Of a stretch of 46,386 bases of DNA, positions 24,438-36,960 are shown piece by piece (position 1 is the stretch's first letter; each line of letters opens with the position of its first letter). A program made the translations under genes and the position numbers. Source of the DNA: Azolla pinnata (lineage: Eukaryota > Streptophyta > Polypodiopsida > Salviniales > Salviniaceae); contig JBBBWG010031131.1 in NCBI GenBank assembly GCA_037176905.1, positions 1 through 46,386 on the forward strand, given 5' to 3'. The notes below the pieces were generated by a model. It saw only the letters and a program-made list of their open reading frames with translations, was not told the DNA's origin and made no database searches.

Positions 24438-27400
24438 ATGCTGTCTTTGAAGCAAGTTATGGCTCCTAATGGGCATATGAGCAGATTAGAGGAGATGCTC
24501 GAGTCGATGAATCGATCACATGATGATAAGGAACGGCCAACAGATTCACCTCCTGCTCTTCCTCAGAGACCTACTTCGAGAGCTCGATTGCCTTCATCAG
24601 CCCGAATGAGGAAAGCTGTTGCTGTTGCTGTCGCCGCAACAGGCAATCACGAGCTTGCCATCTCTGGAAACCAGCTTTCAAATCCCAGACATGGATCTAA
24701 CCACGAATCTGTTCCTCCTACTTCTCAATCCTCAAGCCGTGAGTGAATTCTAACTATGTCTTACTTCCATGCTCGAATCCAGATTTTGTTGTACGAATGA
24801 ATTCTTACTGTGTCATGCTTGCCCCAGTCAGTCTTGTTTTGGTCTGGTGGTTGACATTTGGTTAACAGTTTCTTGCTTACCTGATTCAATGTAATCTTAC
24901 TTGGGCGAGTGGATTTCTAAGTAAGTCTTGGTTAGCCAGTTCAATCTAACTCTAGTTGGGTCACTGGATCCTGGAAATAATTTTCTTATCTGATTAAATC
25001 TAAAACTTAGTTGGACGGGTGAATTCGAACTTTGGCTCGCATACCCTATTCAATCTAGATGTAGTTGGGTAAGTAAATTTTTACTATGCCTGCATTTCCT
25101 ACGCAATCAAGCTTCATTTGGGTTTATGCATGACTTCGTCTGTCATTCGATGGAACAGTCATCATCTTCTTCATCTTTGTTGTCATCATTATCATCATCA
25201 TAGACCCTGAATCATTCAAACATTGCAATTTAATTCATGCAGGACACAGAGATGAAGAATTGAGCAACGTTGATGGCTATGCAGGTGCTAAAATTCTGGA
25301 TACTTATGCCTCTGATGTTAATAATGGGCTCAAAAATGAAGCCTTGGGCAATAATGATGGCATTCCAAAGTCTAAAGTTTTAGATTCCGGGATCAAAATT
25401 AGTATCCAGTATATCCCGAATGCATCCATTTCTGAACCTAAGGAACTCGTCAATGCACATCGGACAGAGACTGCGAGGGGGGAATCATCTCCCACATCTG
25501 AGCCAGAGCAGTATCTGGATGGGCATATCCGAGAGTTCAATACAAGCAGCAGAGTTGAGGATTTTGGTTCAGATTCACGTACAGATAATTCTGGAAGCGA
25601 GGATGAAGAAATCAGACATCCAAATCAGATGGATGATTCTTCAGGAGATGGTGAAAATCTGGATAATTCAGGTTCCTTCATAAATGGTTCGAATGCACAT
25701 GACAGCAGGGATGTCACTGGACCTGGTTCGTCACTATTTGACAATACAAAAAGTGAGAGAGGTGCAAAGAGATGGAGAGATGCGTTCTCGGGCTTGAAAA
25801 AGGTTGGTGCGAAAACAAACTCTACATATTTATGGACATATGTATGCTCTATCAATTCTAAGATAATGTTGATGACTATCATATAATTGCTGGATTTTTC
25901 TTTGGAGTCTCCCTAGTAGTGATGTCGGTCAGTCCCAGCTGGAAATGTGAAATTTCCATATTCTTGGCCGTGATGCTCTCTTTACAAGTTCTCTCAATGT
26001 TATGCATCAAAGATGTAGCACACTTAGCAAAGAAAAACCATAGTAACATCCAATAACAAATATCAAGTAATATTGGAGCTAAACTGAGGCTCTGTGTACA
26101 TGGCACACGTGTTGCCAAGTCTAGACTGGGTTTTTCTTGTAGATCTTTGTTACTTCACGTTTTTCTTGACTATGAACATACACATTTGTGGGTACTGTGT
26201 GATTTTTGTAAACTTGTCCTTTGGAGTCATTAGGTTTGATAACACAAACCACACTGTGTGGTGTCACATGGGATTGTTAAATTTAACATGAGCTCTAGAA
26301 CAATGCTGTGTCCTGTAAAGATCTTGAATAATGTTGTGGGAACTGGTGTTAATGCTTGTACCTACGTCAATACCATTTCCTTGTGGAGCATTATGTCCAA
26401 CCACACAGAGTCGAGAACAATTTTCATCATTTGGACAATCTCTTGGACAATGGGATTGTTCTTGCATGCACCATAAGTACATCTATATCATGTCATCATT
26501 GTTGATTCTATCAATTCCTTAACTCCTATATTATGGAATACAGTCCTTACATTTGTCCCGTTTGAATACTAATCTTGATAATCTCTAATTCATGTTTGTC
26601 ATTATGCTCTCTAACCCATCATTCTATCAGTGTCGATGACACTTTGCATTAGCTCAATTTGCAAATCAAGAGGCTAGGTCTTTCTCAAGTAAAGATAGCA
26701 TACAAAACATATCAAGCAAGGTCTTCTGAAACCCTTGTGGCTCCTCAAATTTCAAAGCTGTGTTAAGAAACAACAGAAAAGTAACTGGTCCTCAATAGCA
26801 TGCTCAATTCATGAGAATGATTTTCTGTTTCCCTTTTAGTTATTTAGGCATGGGATGCCACTGGGTCTTCCTTGTGAAGATGAGCTGAAACCATAATTTT
26901 CTAGAATGAATTGTTTGTGGAAAATTTCTGACTGTCATCAAAAGGAGGAATGAGGATTTGCATATTGTTCAGCTGTGTTATGTGTGAGTTCATGGCCATT
27001 GAATCTTATGGAATGGGAGGAAACTTTGGATAAGCAAGGGAGGACATATTGAGTCAGATTTGAATCTTATGGAATGAGAGGACTTTGAAATCTGATCGAA
27101 CTACTAGACCATATGAAATTTGGGAACATGAATTCTGCTATGTGAAGGTTGGAAACTTTGGATAGAGTCCATCTGATTGGACTATCAATATTGCTGCTCA
27201 ATTCTAAGCAAAAATGGAACTTGCGCATGTTATATTGTACCCATATCAAATGCTAATATCTTCAATATCATAAAGAAACTCTTTACTGGTAGTGTACATG
27301 AACAGTCTCAGATTCTTAATCTATGTCTTGTATGCTAATATACATATGCGTGCAATTTTTTTCTGTAGATTATGATATATAAGTCACAATTACCTTGGTT

Positions 27401-30400
27401 TTGTTGAATACGTCCGTGTGTTGTACTTGGTGGAATGTTAAAACTGAAACAGTCTATGGTGTCCATCTATGTGTGAACACCATAAATGTTATCATCCTGT
27501 TATTTATAGAGGTTATGATGTCCATCAAGTGATACGAGGATGAACTCCATAAATGTTGTCAGAATCCTCCACCTGATGCATCTTCACGAGGAACTATACA
27601 GTAGGTCTACTACTAGAAGGCATTGGTTGGCTGTGAATGTCAGCGTGTGTGATTGATCTGTCCCATCTCTGAGGAGATTTTTCTCTATATGGTTTCCAAA
27701 CAATCATACTGCACTTAGACTCCTCTTGTTTTCATGAACTATTTCTTGTTGATGACACTGAAGTGAGTAGAACCTCTCATCTCTTGAATGATGAGGAAAG
27801 ATATCCCTAAAGGCCACATATTATGTTCTGTGTTGAGGCACACGTCATTAAAGGTGTATCTATTTATATCAACCAATGAAAGCATCTGTGATATGTTGCA
27901 CTTAGAGAATGAAGTTATATTAGTATTTTGGCTTATGGGCTTGCAAAAGAGCAGTAAATGAGTGGATTGGCTCATGCTACACACATTCTTTGTTGCAGAG
28001 TTCTCGAGTATGGTGTTTAAACTCTGAAAATAAGTGGATTCTTGGACTTATAGAATCAACAAACGAAGAACAGTCTGTAGTGAGCTTTACAGATACTCAG
28101 GTATAAATTGCAACTGTATACTACTTTGTCTGATTCATAAGTCTATGTAGACTGATATTTATTTTCTGTCTGTGCAGTCTGAATCAGAAATTCAGCCGCG
28201 GTTTATAAAGTTACCATCCTCAAAACTGCTACCAGCAAATCCTGTTATTCTTGAAGGAGTGGATGATCTCATACAACTTAGCTATCTGAATGAGCCTGCA
28301 GTCCTGCACAACATTCGATATAGATATGTTAATGAAAAGATATATGTAATTATTACACATGAAACTTCAACCTCTTTTATGTGATTTTGTATTTATATAC
28401 TGTCTGACTTCGAAGTACTCTTTTTTCTAGACAAGAGCTGGACCTGTCTTGATAGCAATCAATCCATTCAAAAAGGTTCCGCTTTATACGGATGCATTGC
28501 TCCAACAATATAGTAACAGAACTAAAGATGACCTACCGCCACATGTATATATGACTGCAGAGAGTGCATTTCGCACAATGGTTAGAGGTATGTATGATTC
28601 TTCTGCAGAAATATGTGGGTGTGTTTTGGATTTTATGTGCGAACAAAAAGATGTAAACTATCCTAACAGAGTTTGCTTATCTACTACTCCTGAACAGACG
28701 GTGTAAATCAGTCAATTATTATCAGGTGTGTATGACCTTGACCTATACAAATCCGAAATTGCTTTGCTAGCTCATAAGTACTATTTCTAACCTTTACGTC
28801 ATGGCTCTGACACCATTGTCTTGGTCTTTGGAGATATTTCCTCTATATCATAGCACTTTGTTTTCATCTATATGGATTTTTTTTCTTAAAAACCACTTTT
28901 TTTAGTGGTGAGAGTGGTGCAGGAAAGACAGAAACAGCCAAAATTGCCATGCAATATTTGGCGGCAGTTGGTGGAGGCGATGGTGTAGAAAACGAGATTC
29001 TACAGACCAATCCCATATTGGAAGCCTTTGGGAATGCAAAAACCTTGAGGAATGATAACTCGAGCAGATTTGTAAGTGTCTGATTTCATTGTTGGATGTC
29101 TTGGATTTTCTTAAAGTGGTTAATCTTCTAGAATGTTTTCAAGTAGGTTCATGGTACAAGAGGAAGGGTTTTCCATTTCGTTTTATGTGTGATACTTCTG
29201 CTAATGCTAGTAAAGCAAGTTATATCTGGATGTTGAAAGCTGAAACTAGTAAAATGGCTACTCCTGCAGGGTAAGCTTACTGAAATATATTTTGACTCGG
29301 GAAAGATCTCTGGAGCGAAAATTCAGACTTGTAAGAAGCCATTTTGGGTTTCTCCCGTTGGTTGTCTTGTATTTGACAAATTTTTATCAAGGTGGGCCTA
29401 AGAGCATAATGTTCGTACTTACCAAATCTGTAATTTGTTTCTGCTGCACATGTTGCAATCTATATCATCCGGGAATTCATCAAAGATCTTCTTGAGAAGG
29501 TAACACATCTTCTTGGCCATTGAATACATATATCATTCTGTTAAAGGATAACCTGATTGTATTGTTTTGGTATTGAATCAGTCGAGAGTTGTGCAACAAA
29601 CAAAGGGTGAACGATCATACCATGTGTTTTACCAGCTTTGTGCAGGTGCATGCGATACCTTGAGAGGTACCAGTCTAATCTCTATTTTCTTAATTCATTA
29701 GAAATAAAATCTTAGACTGTGCACATAATTTTTATGTAGTGTATTTATTATGTTCTTAATTCAGGTTGGCATCTTCTGCTGTTTTGTAGAGTGCATAAAT
29801 CTGAGGCCTTCCAAGGATTACCGCTATTTGAATCAAAGCGATTGTTTGACAATAAGCAAAGTTGACGATGCAGCTAAGTTCTGCGAAATGCTGGTAAGAC
29901 TTTTAAAATTTGCATGATTACATCGATGCATAGTTTCATAGTCTTCCAAAATTTTCATGGTTTCTTTTATCTTTCATGGAAATAAGTAAAGCAAACTATC
30001 TTCTCTTTAGGACGCAATGGATGTCATGCAAATAAGCAAAGAAGAACAGGAAAATGTCTTTGCCATGCTTTCTGCAGTTTTGTGGCTTGGGAACATAACA
30101 TTTTCAGTTATTGATAATGAGAATCACGTATCTGTTGATGATGATGAGGGTGAGTCAATGGGTTTAGTTTATCTGTGACTGGAAATTCTGTCAACAATAT
30201 TCAAAATATTTTGTTCCATCATTCAATTGATACTTATTGAGGCTTTTCTGGTGATGGACAGCGGTTAAGACCGCAACAAAGCTGTTAAGGTGCAGGAAAG
30301 AGGACCTTATGGATTCCCTATCTAGCCGGAAAATCCATGTAGGGAATGAGAAAATTGTGCAGAAATTAACATTCTCTCAGGTAGATTATGGGTATGTTGC

Positions 30401-33400
30401 TATACTGATATCCACTTTGCTATTAGCTTTATTTAACTTCTTTATTGACATGAACCAGGCGGCTGATTCAAGGGATGCATTGGCCAAAGCTATTTATGCT
30501 GGTTTATTTGATTGGCTTGTTGATCGCATAAATAAGTCGCTTGAAGTCGGGAAACATGGCACAGGCAAATCCATTGTCATTTTGGACATATATGGATTTG
30601 AATCATTTGCTGTATGAACTGTGACTCATCCCCGGAAAGCTATATCTCTCTTATGTTTAAAATAAGTCAAATGATGAAAGTAAATAAATACTAAGAACCA
30701 TTCTTTCTTGCACTTTATTACCAGAAAAACAGTTTTGAACAGCTCTGTATAAACTATGCCAATGAGAGACTGCAACAATACTTCAACAGACACTTGTTCA
30801 AACTTGAACAAGAGGTACTACTATCTGGAATTAAAATGTTACAATGCGAACTTTTTTATTGTTGGAATTGATTTCAGCTATTCTTTCAATAGGAGTACAT
30901 ATCTGAAGGTATAGACTGGACCCGTGTCGAATTTGTAGATAACCAGGATTGCCTCGAACTCATTGAAAAGGTTGGATCTTTAGAAAAGATAAGAGACATT
31001 GCACATGCGCAAGCTTCCATCTTTATTGGACTATGCTAATTTACCCTGTCTCTATCTGCAGAGGCCATTAGGCATGATATCCTTACTCGATGAAGAATGT
31101 ACATTTCCAAAAGGGACGGATTATACATTGGCAGAAAAGCTTAAACAGCACTTGGCCATCAACAGGTGTTTTAAGGGAGAAAGGAGAAGAGGGTTCCGTG
31201 TCAAACACTATGCAGGAGAGGTATTCTTGACTTTTTAAGCTTTTCACTTAATGATTTGAGGTCTCTAGGTGCTAATGTTGCTACTGGATGAAACAGGTTA
31301 TGTATGACACTGAGGGATTTCTTGAGAAAAACAGGGATCTCTTGCATGCTGACTTATTGCAGTTATTGTCTTCTTGTGAGGCACATTTGCCACAGCTTTT
31401 TGGTAGTAACATCGAGCAATCTCTTCAAAAGTTAATCAATCCATTGCGGAGAAACGGAGCTGAAGGTCTCAAACAAACTGTGGCAACAAAGTTCAAGGTC
31501 CATGTGTATTCCTTTCTCTTACTATCAATTGTTCCGTGATGAGAATCAGCATAGCTTTTCTATAAGTCTTCTCATACCTTCTGTCATTCATGGCTCATAC
31601 TTCAGGGACAACTCCATAGATTAATGCAGCGTCTAGAGAATACAGAACCACATTTTGTTCGCTGCATCAAACCAAATGCTTCACAAAAGCCAATTGTTTA
31701 TCACGATGACATGGTTTTGCAACAATTAAGGTGCTGTGGGGTTCTTGAGGTTGTAAGGATTTCTAAATGTGGCTACCCAACACGAATTTCTCATCAGCGT
31801 TTTGCAAGCAGGTTGTTTCCATGCCCTGCTATTTTTAATGAGAAAATAATTCATTGTAATGAATCATGTTGAGGACGAACATCATGTTGTGAGAATTTAT
31901 TCCAGATATGGTTTTCTTCTTCCACTCAACCTTTCGGCTGGACAGGACATACTCAGTACATGTGTGGCTATACTGCATCAATTCAGGGTTCCTCCTGACA
32001 TGTATCAAGTGGGATACACTAAGTTGTTTTTTCGAGCAGGGCAGGTGGATATGAAACCTCTGTATTCGAGTGATTCTCATCTAATAGTAGCCTGTAAAAT
32101 TGTTGTTGATATGAAACAAACAATGCAGGTGGGAAGATTAGAGGACATTAGATTGCAGACAATTCATGGAATTATCTCTTTCCAAAAGATTTACAGAGGT
32201 TACAAGGCCAGATGCCATTTCCAAGGACTAAGAAGATCGGCTATTTTCTTACAGTCATGTAAAGCTTTCACATCGAGAGTTCTATATCCTGTGTTGTATT
32301 GCTTTGGATACATGGAAGTTGGAGTCGCAGTCTCAATGGTATTTTTGTTTGATTCTGCAGTGATCAGGTCCAGAAAAGTCCAAAGGCTTTTCAAAGAGAT
32401 GCTCAAGAAGCATCGGGCAGCTATTCAGATTCAGAGACATGTACGATGCAGAGCTCAAAGAAAAGTATTCGTTGGAATGAAGGAACAAGTTATCTTGATT
32501 CAGTCAGGTAATGCAATGCTAATAGTAACAGAACAAAGAAAATGACTTTGGTTAGGATAATTTCACGTAGTATGGGAGTAGGTTGGGGAGGAAGTTGAAC
32601 TCATGGTGCATGTTTTTATCAGGTAATAAAGTTCACACCCTAATTGTTCTAGTTTGTGCTTGAGAAGTGATTTGCTGCGCTGTTCTTTGTGCATATGCAG
32701 TTGCTAGAGGATGGCTGGCTAGGAAGGAGGTATTGGATTTGCGCCAAAAGATCGAGAAAGAAAAGCAGAAGGCCGTGGAGTTGAAGCACTTACAAGACGA
32801 GACGCAGAAAGCTCTGGAACTGAAGCTGTTAAAAGAACAAAGGGGGAATCCACAACGAAATAGAGGAGTCTTGGCAACAAAGGATGCCTCTCATGACATG
32901 AGCTCTGCACAAGTGGAGAGTGTTATGAAAGCAACAATGGAGGTAAAACAAATCTACAAAGCCTGCACATATGCTATTTTTTCATTGAATATTGTCTCTA
33001 GTGGTAGATTTCTGATGCCATTCCTCCCAACACACAAGGTGCCAAATATAGAAGTGGATGGTGAGGAACCGACAGTTCGGGTTCCGGCTTCATTTTTAGC
33101 AATGCTGCAGAGCCGTGTCCTCATGGCTGAATCGGCTCTACGGGAAAAGGAGGACGACAACACGATGTTGCGGCAAAGGCTGAACCATTATGAGACAAAA
33201 TGGTCGGAATACGAAACCAAAATGTCTTCAATGGAAGACATGTGGAAGAAGCAAATGTCCTCCCTTCAAGTCAGCCTCGCCGCGGCGAAGAAGAGCCTTG
33301 CATCCGAAGATGTACCTGATGTTGGTCTCAAGTCTGACGATTTGTTTGCATTGAAGAAAGGGAAGAGTGGGGCAAAGCGAGCCTCTCGCCATGTTCAAGC

Positions 33401-33818
33401 TCTTTCCGAGGAAGATGATGACTGGGATTGGGATGATAACACCTCGGTGGGAACGAAAACCCCTGAGCAGCTCTCGACTCCATACAAACAACCGAGCCAA
33501 TATTCGGAGTTCTCGCATGCGAAGCCAGACCTTGATACAGGCCGATTGGTTGTCAACCATTTGGTGAAAGAGTTTGAGCACCGCCAACAAGTCTTCCATG
33601 ACGATTCGAGCTTCGTGGTCGAGGTCAAATCTGGACAGACCGATGCAGCTCTCAACCCAGACGAGGAGCTCAGGAAGCTGAAACAAAGGTTTGATGCTTG
33701 GAAGAAAGATTTCAAGGCGAGACTGCGGGAAACAAAGGCCATACTTCAAAAGCTCGGCAACCCTAATCCCGAAGCTGCCCAGCGAGCAAGGAAGAGCTGG
33801 TGGAATGTGAAAGCCTGA
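24438..33818 (+). CDS. class VIII myosin heavy chain
   Basis: Twenty-four exons close in phase to 1442 aa: 24438-24738, 25243-25802, 27999-28100, 28178-28345, 28431-28587, 28698-28725, 28906-29071, 29270-29330, 29486-29499, 29582-29666, 29790-29893, 30011-30149, 30262-30380, 30459-30611, 30725-30814, 30893-30970, 31062-31220, 31297-31497, 31606-31811, 31906-32044, 32129-32258, 32361-32507, 32701-32942, 33039-33818. An in-frame stop precedes the start. A 287-residue acidic, Ser-rich extension leads to the SH3-like domain ([14 protein letters not shown]). Motor: P-loop GESGAGKT (440-447), switch I NDNSSRF (488-494), switch II DIYGFE (711-716), actin-side HFVRCIKPN and [13 protein letters not shown]. 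Three or four IQ motifs (about 1011-1115), a charged coiled coil, then a class VIII tail ending KSWWNVKA. Class VIII myosins work at plasmodesmata, endosomes and the phragmoplast. Family length is about 1150, so the extension is unusually long. Confidence 0.97.
24739..25125. repeat. ~55 bp minisatellite in myosin intron 1
   Basis: Six to seven degenerate copies with blocks GTGAATTCTAACTATG, CTTACCTGATTCAATCTA and CTAGTTGGGT. The first copy starts at the exon 1 donor itself (GTGAGTGAATTC), and later copies begin GTGGATTTC, GTGAATTCG and GTAAGTAAATTT. Confidence 0.85.
25803..27998. other. myosin intron 2, 2.2 kb, no nested gene
   Basis: AT-rich and by far the longest intron in the gene. It holds small local duplications, such as TTGAATCTTATGGAATG at about 27001 and 27060 and CCATAAATGTT at about 27480 and 27548. 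No transposon or nested gene was recognised. Confidence 0.55.
32943..33038 (+). other. 96 nt in-frame intron without stop (exitron candidate)
   Basis: Lies between ATGGAG and GTGCCAAATATAG in the myosin tail. It begins GTAAAAC, ends CACAAG, is 32 codons long and has no stop in frame. Its translation is hydrophobic and unlike the flanking coiled coil, so it looks intronic, yet retention would keep the tail in frame (1474 aa). Confidence 0.65.
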
Positions 33819-35635
33819 CACAAAGAGACAAACCGGAGAACTGTACAAATGCCATGTGTGTTGTTGTAAAGCGATGATCTTTCCTCCAACTGAGCTGCAT
33901 GGGCTCTCCGATTGTGAGTTCATGTTGTATATTTATGTTCTGTTTTTCTTCTTAGTGGATGGAATACCTTTTACCAGCGTACCACCTGCTGATGATGCAA
34001 CACCAGCTTTGAAGGTCAAGCAGATAGAGCTGACAAACATATGCCTCTTCAGTTAAGGTACTTCACTTCCATAACAAAGCCCTAGGAAGAAATGAACGGT
34101 CCTTTGCTCATGTAGATCATCATATCCTTTGTCATGATGGTTTCTCAAAGAGTTGGCACTATACTAAAAAGACTGGGGAGGGATTCATCACGTCCTAGAA
34201 ATGCTCTACAAATTTATGGGTCTTTGAGGAAAGTTCCATTGTGACGGAGTGGTTCATTGGAAACTGGAATGAGAGTATATGTGGGTTTACTTGGGCTGGA
34301 TTTGAACGCCAATGAAGAAGAAGAGCTTGCCTATCTTGCAAATAGGAAGTCTCACCAATTTGTAATCTCAGCAATGTATATCTGCTGCAGATCATGTATT
34401 ATCTGTTTCGGAATTCTCTTGCCTGATGGATTTAGATGTTCATCGTGAACTCTGATTCACACAGTTCATAACCGGATGTTTTAAAACAGCCAAATGTATT
34501 GATTGACGAAATCAAAGTTGTTCAAGGCCAAACTGTGAAGAGATGGGCCAGCAAATCTGTATTGATTTGATTGAGCTGAAGCCGAGAACTGTGGACCCAT
34601 GCGGTTGGAAACAGATCAATGGGTCTCGCTGTTTTTACGGATTCAAAGATTTAAGAAACACAGCTATGTCGGATCGATTCGGCCCAAAAGCCACGGGTTT
34701 TGAATGCTCTTGGTTTGGTATTTGTGCTGGAGCGGTCGCTGTTTACAACACGGTGAATGCAGCACACATGAATGTGGCTTGGTAAATCTGCGAAGATGAT
34801 GATGTATATGTGGTCTAATGTGCTCTACAGCACAGTAGAGGGGAAGGGATTCCATCTTCTTTCATCTTAGAGATCATAATGGGCACAGCTCTGAGAAAGT
34901 TTACTGCATTCATCTGCATGCATGCATATGCACACCACAAAAACTCTTGAGAACAAGAGCACAATAATGGCTACTCTGATCTGTTGTTTTTTTCTCCCCC
35001 TCCTTTCCTTTCAATCCTGTCTAAACTAAATGAGGGGACATGTTCGATGTCGATGTGCGTAGGGCATTCAATACTCCGCTGCGATTACGGATGGGCTTCA
35101 AAAAAAACCGCTTCCTTTTCTTCCTTATCAGCTTCACATGACAATGAAGGCGGTTGTCAGCTCATCCCCTGATTCATCTGAATTAACCCAAACTTGTCAA
35201 TGCTGAAATGCCATCAGCAATGGTGAGCTTCAGTTCATGAAACTTCTACCTCATCATCATCATCACCAGCATCAGCAGCATCATCGTCGGCTACAAGCTT
35301 GGCCTTCTCTTCATAAGCTATGGTGCCTTTAGTAGCTGAACAAATGGTGCTTTTGCATTGCATCTCCATCCCCCGTATGAATCTCGCTCCCGAGAGTGTA
35401 CATTCAATAATGGGCATCATCAAATCACCATTAAGAACTCTACAAATAGGAGCAGTCAGGTTCAATCAGAGAGGGGCACCTTAAATGTCCGGGATCTATA
35501 GTTGTTTGTCCCAAACGACAATATCTGGATCACGGGCCATAAATGGGTTGGAAAGCCCGACCGATCTTTCAAGGCATTGGCGGTTGATTGACTTGCTAGT
35601 TTGTAGAGTTTACAGCACAAGATTGAATCGGATCG
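33819..35635. other. myosin 3' region and intergenic
   Basis: Contains the presumed 3' UTR. Frames at 34543-34785 (+) and 35235-35465 (-, acidic C-terminus) show no recognised domain. GATGAT/CATCAT microsatellite at about 35252-35285. Confidence 0.5.
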
Positions 35636-35833
35636 ATCGAATAACGAAGCTGCCAGCTAAATCGGATAGGTTAATGGCAGCGATACAGCAACGATTCCGG
35701 GTCTAGATCCGATTGAACGACAAAGCTGCCAGCTAAATTGGGCGGGCTAATTACAGCGATAGAGCAACGATTCCTGGTGGATAGATTTTAAGCTCTATCG
35801 TTGCTCTATCGTTGCTCTATCGTTGCTCTATCC
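35636..35833. repeat. tandem duplicate plus 11 bp array forming an inverted repeat
   Basis: Two copies of a unit of about 75-80 bp (35636-35706 and 35707-35788) share AAGCTGCCAGCTAAAT and CAACGATTCC. They are followed by three and a half GCTCTATCGTT units (35792-35832). CGATAGAGCAACGAT at 35757-35771 is the exact reverse complement of 35797-35811 and again of 35808-35822. Confidence 0.88.
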
Positions 35834-35996
35834 AATTGCAGATGGATAGAGAGCATTTCAGAAGGAAGAGGAAACCATCCCCTAGATTTGGGTAAGCTTT
35901 TTAGAATCATGTTGTTGCATCGTGTTGTTCGCTCCACTTGGTGGAATGTCGTGCACGTGAAGGCGATGCCGCATATTGATTTGCCTGCACAACCGT

Positions 35997-36031
<35 letters not shown>

Positions 36032-36574
36032 CATCTTCGAGTTCCTTGGGGATGTTCTAGAATTCTGATTGCAGTCAGTAAAAGCATTTTTCCATGGAAG
36101 GTTTCGAGATCCATTCTTTGTTGGCCGTACTTAACTCTGATATACACAGATATAATTCCATGGATTTTTACTCTGTTCGGTAGTAACTCGGAGGAGATGG
36201 TGGTGGTGGTCACATGTTGGAAGGTATGTTGATGTCTAAACCCGCATAGATTTACTTGTTACCATCTGTACAATCCGTCGAGTTAGGTTACAGTGTTCTC
36301 TGCTTCAGAAGTAATGGCAGAACCTTGAATGCACGACAGGGTTCAGGTGCATTTAATCCCAAGGTAAGGAGCCATGGAGTGAAGCTAATTTGGGTCATGC
36401 ATGTTGTCAAGGACCGAGAGAGAGAGACCTCAGCTGAAAGCTGTAAACCCTACAATTTCTTTAGGCCCCCGAACCCTAATCTTCCTCTTTACCAATTTCA
36501 ATTTCTACACAAGAACTTCTAAGCTTCAGCTTGCTGTGCCGAACCCTAAATCTATGCACTGTTCTCTTTTACAT
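35834..36574. other. intergenic, no gene seen
   Basis: A (CAT)n microsatellite lies at about 36000-36031. Two CCGAACCCTAA blocks (36468 and 36539) resemble telo-box cores. No gene is supported. Confidence 0.5.
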
Positions 36575-36960
36575 TTCTGAGCTTCAAATCCATCTTGAAA
36601 ATCTGTTTCCCAGATATTTGGGCTACCTTCTTTAAATCCATTTTCACAGTTTCTCTGGTTCCGCAGATTTTGAGATCCGTTCTTCTTTAGATCTGTTTCC
36701 ATGTTTCCTGTGTTTCCTGAGATTTGAGAGCTTCAAACGCATTCATCTTTAGATTTGCTTCCGTGTTTTCTCTGTTTCCTGAGATTTTAAGCTTCAAATC
36801 CATTCTTCTTTAGATTTGCTTCCATGTTTTCTCTGTTCCCTGAAATCTGAGCTTCAAATCCATATTCTTCTTTAGATCTGCTTCCATATTTTTCCTCTGT
36901 TTCCTGAGATTTGAGCTTCCAAATCCATTCTTCGTTAGATCTGTTTCCTGAGATTTCTAA
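36575..36960. repeat. ~61 bp minisatellite
   Basis: Six copies of a unit with GAGCTTCAAATCCATTCTTC, TTTAGATCTGCTTCCATG and TTTTCTCTGTTTCCTGAGAT. Divergence rises towards both ends. Confidence 0.92.

Noticed and set aside
34543-34785. An 80-codon plus frame downstream of myosin
   Set aside because: No homologue recognised; probably 3' UTR or chance.
35235-35465. A 76-codon minus frame with an acidic end
   Set aside because: The acidic end comes from a CAT/GAT microsatellite; no other support.
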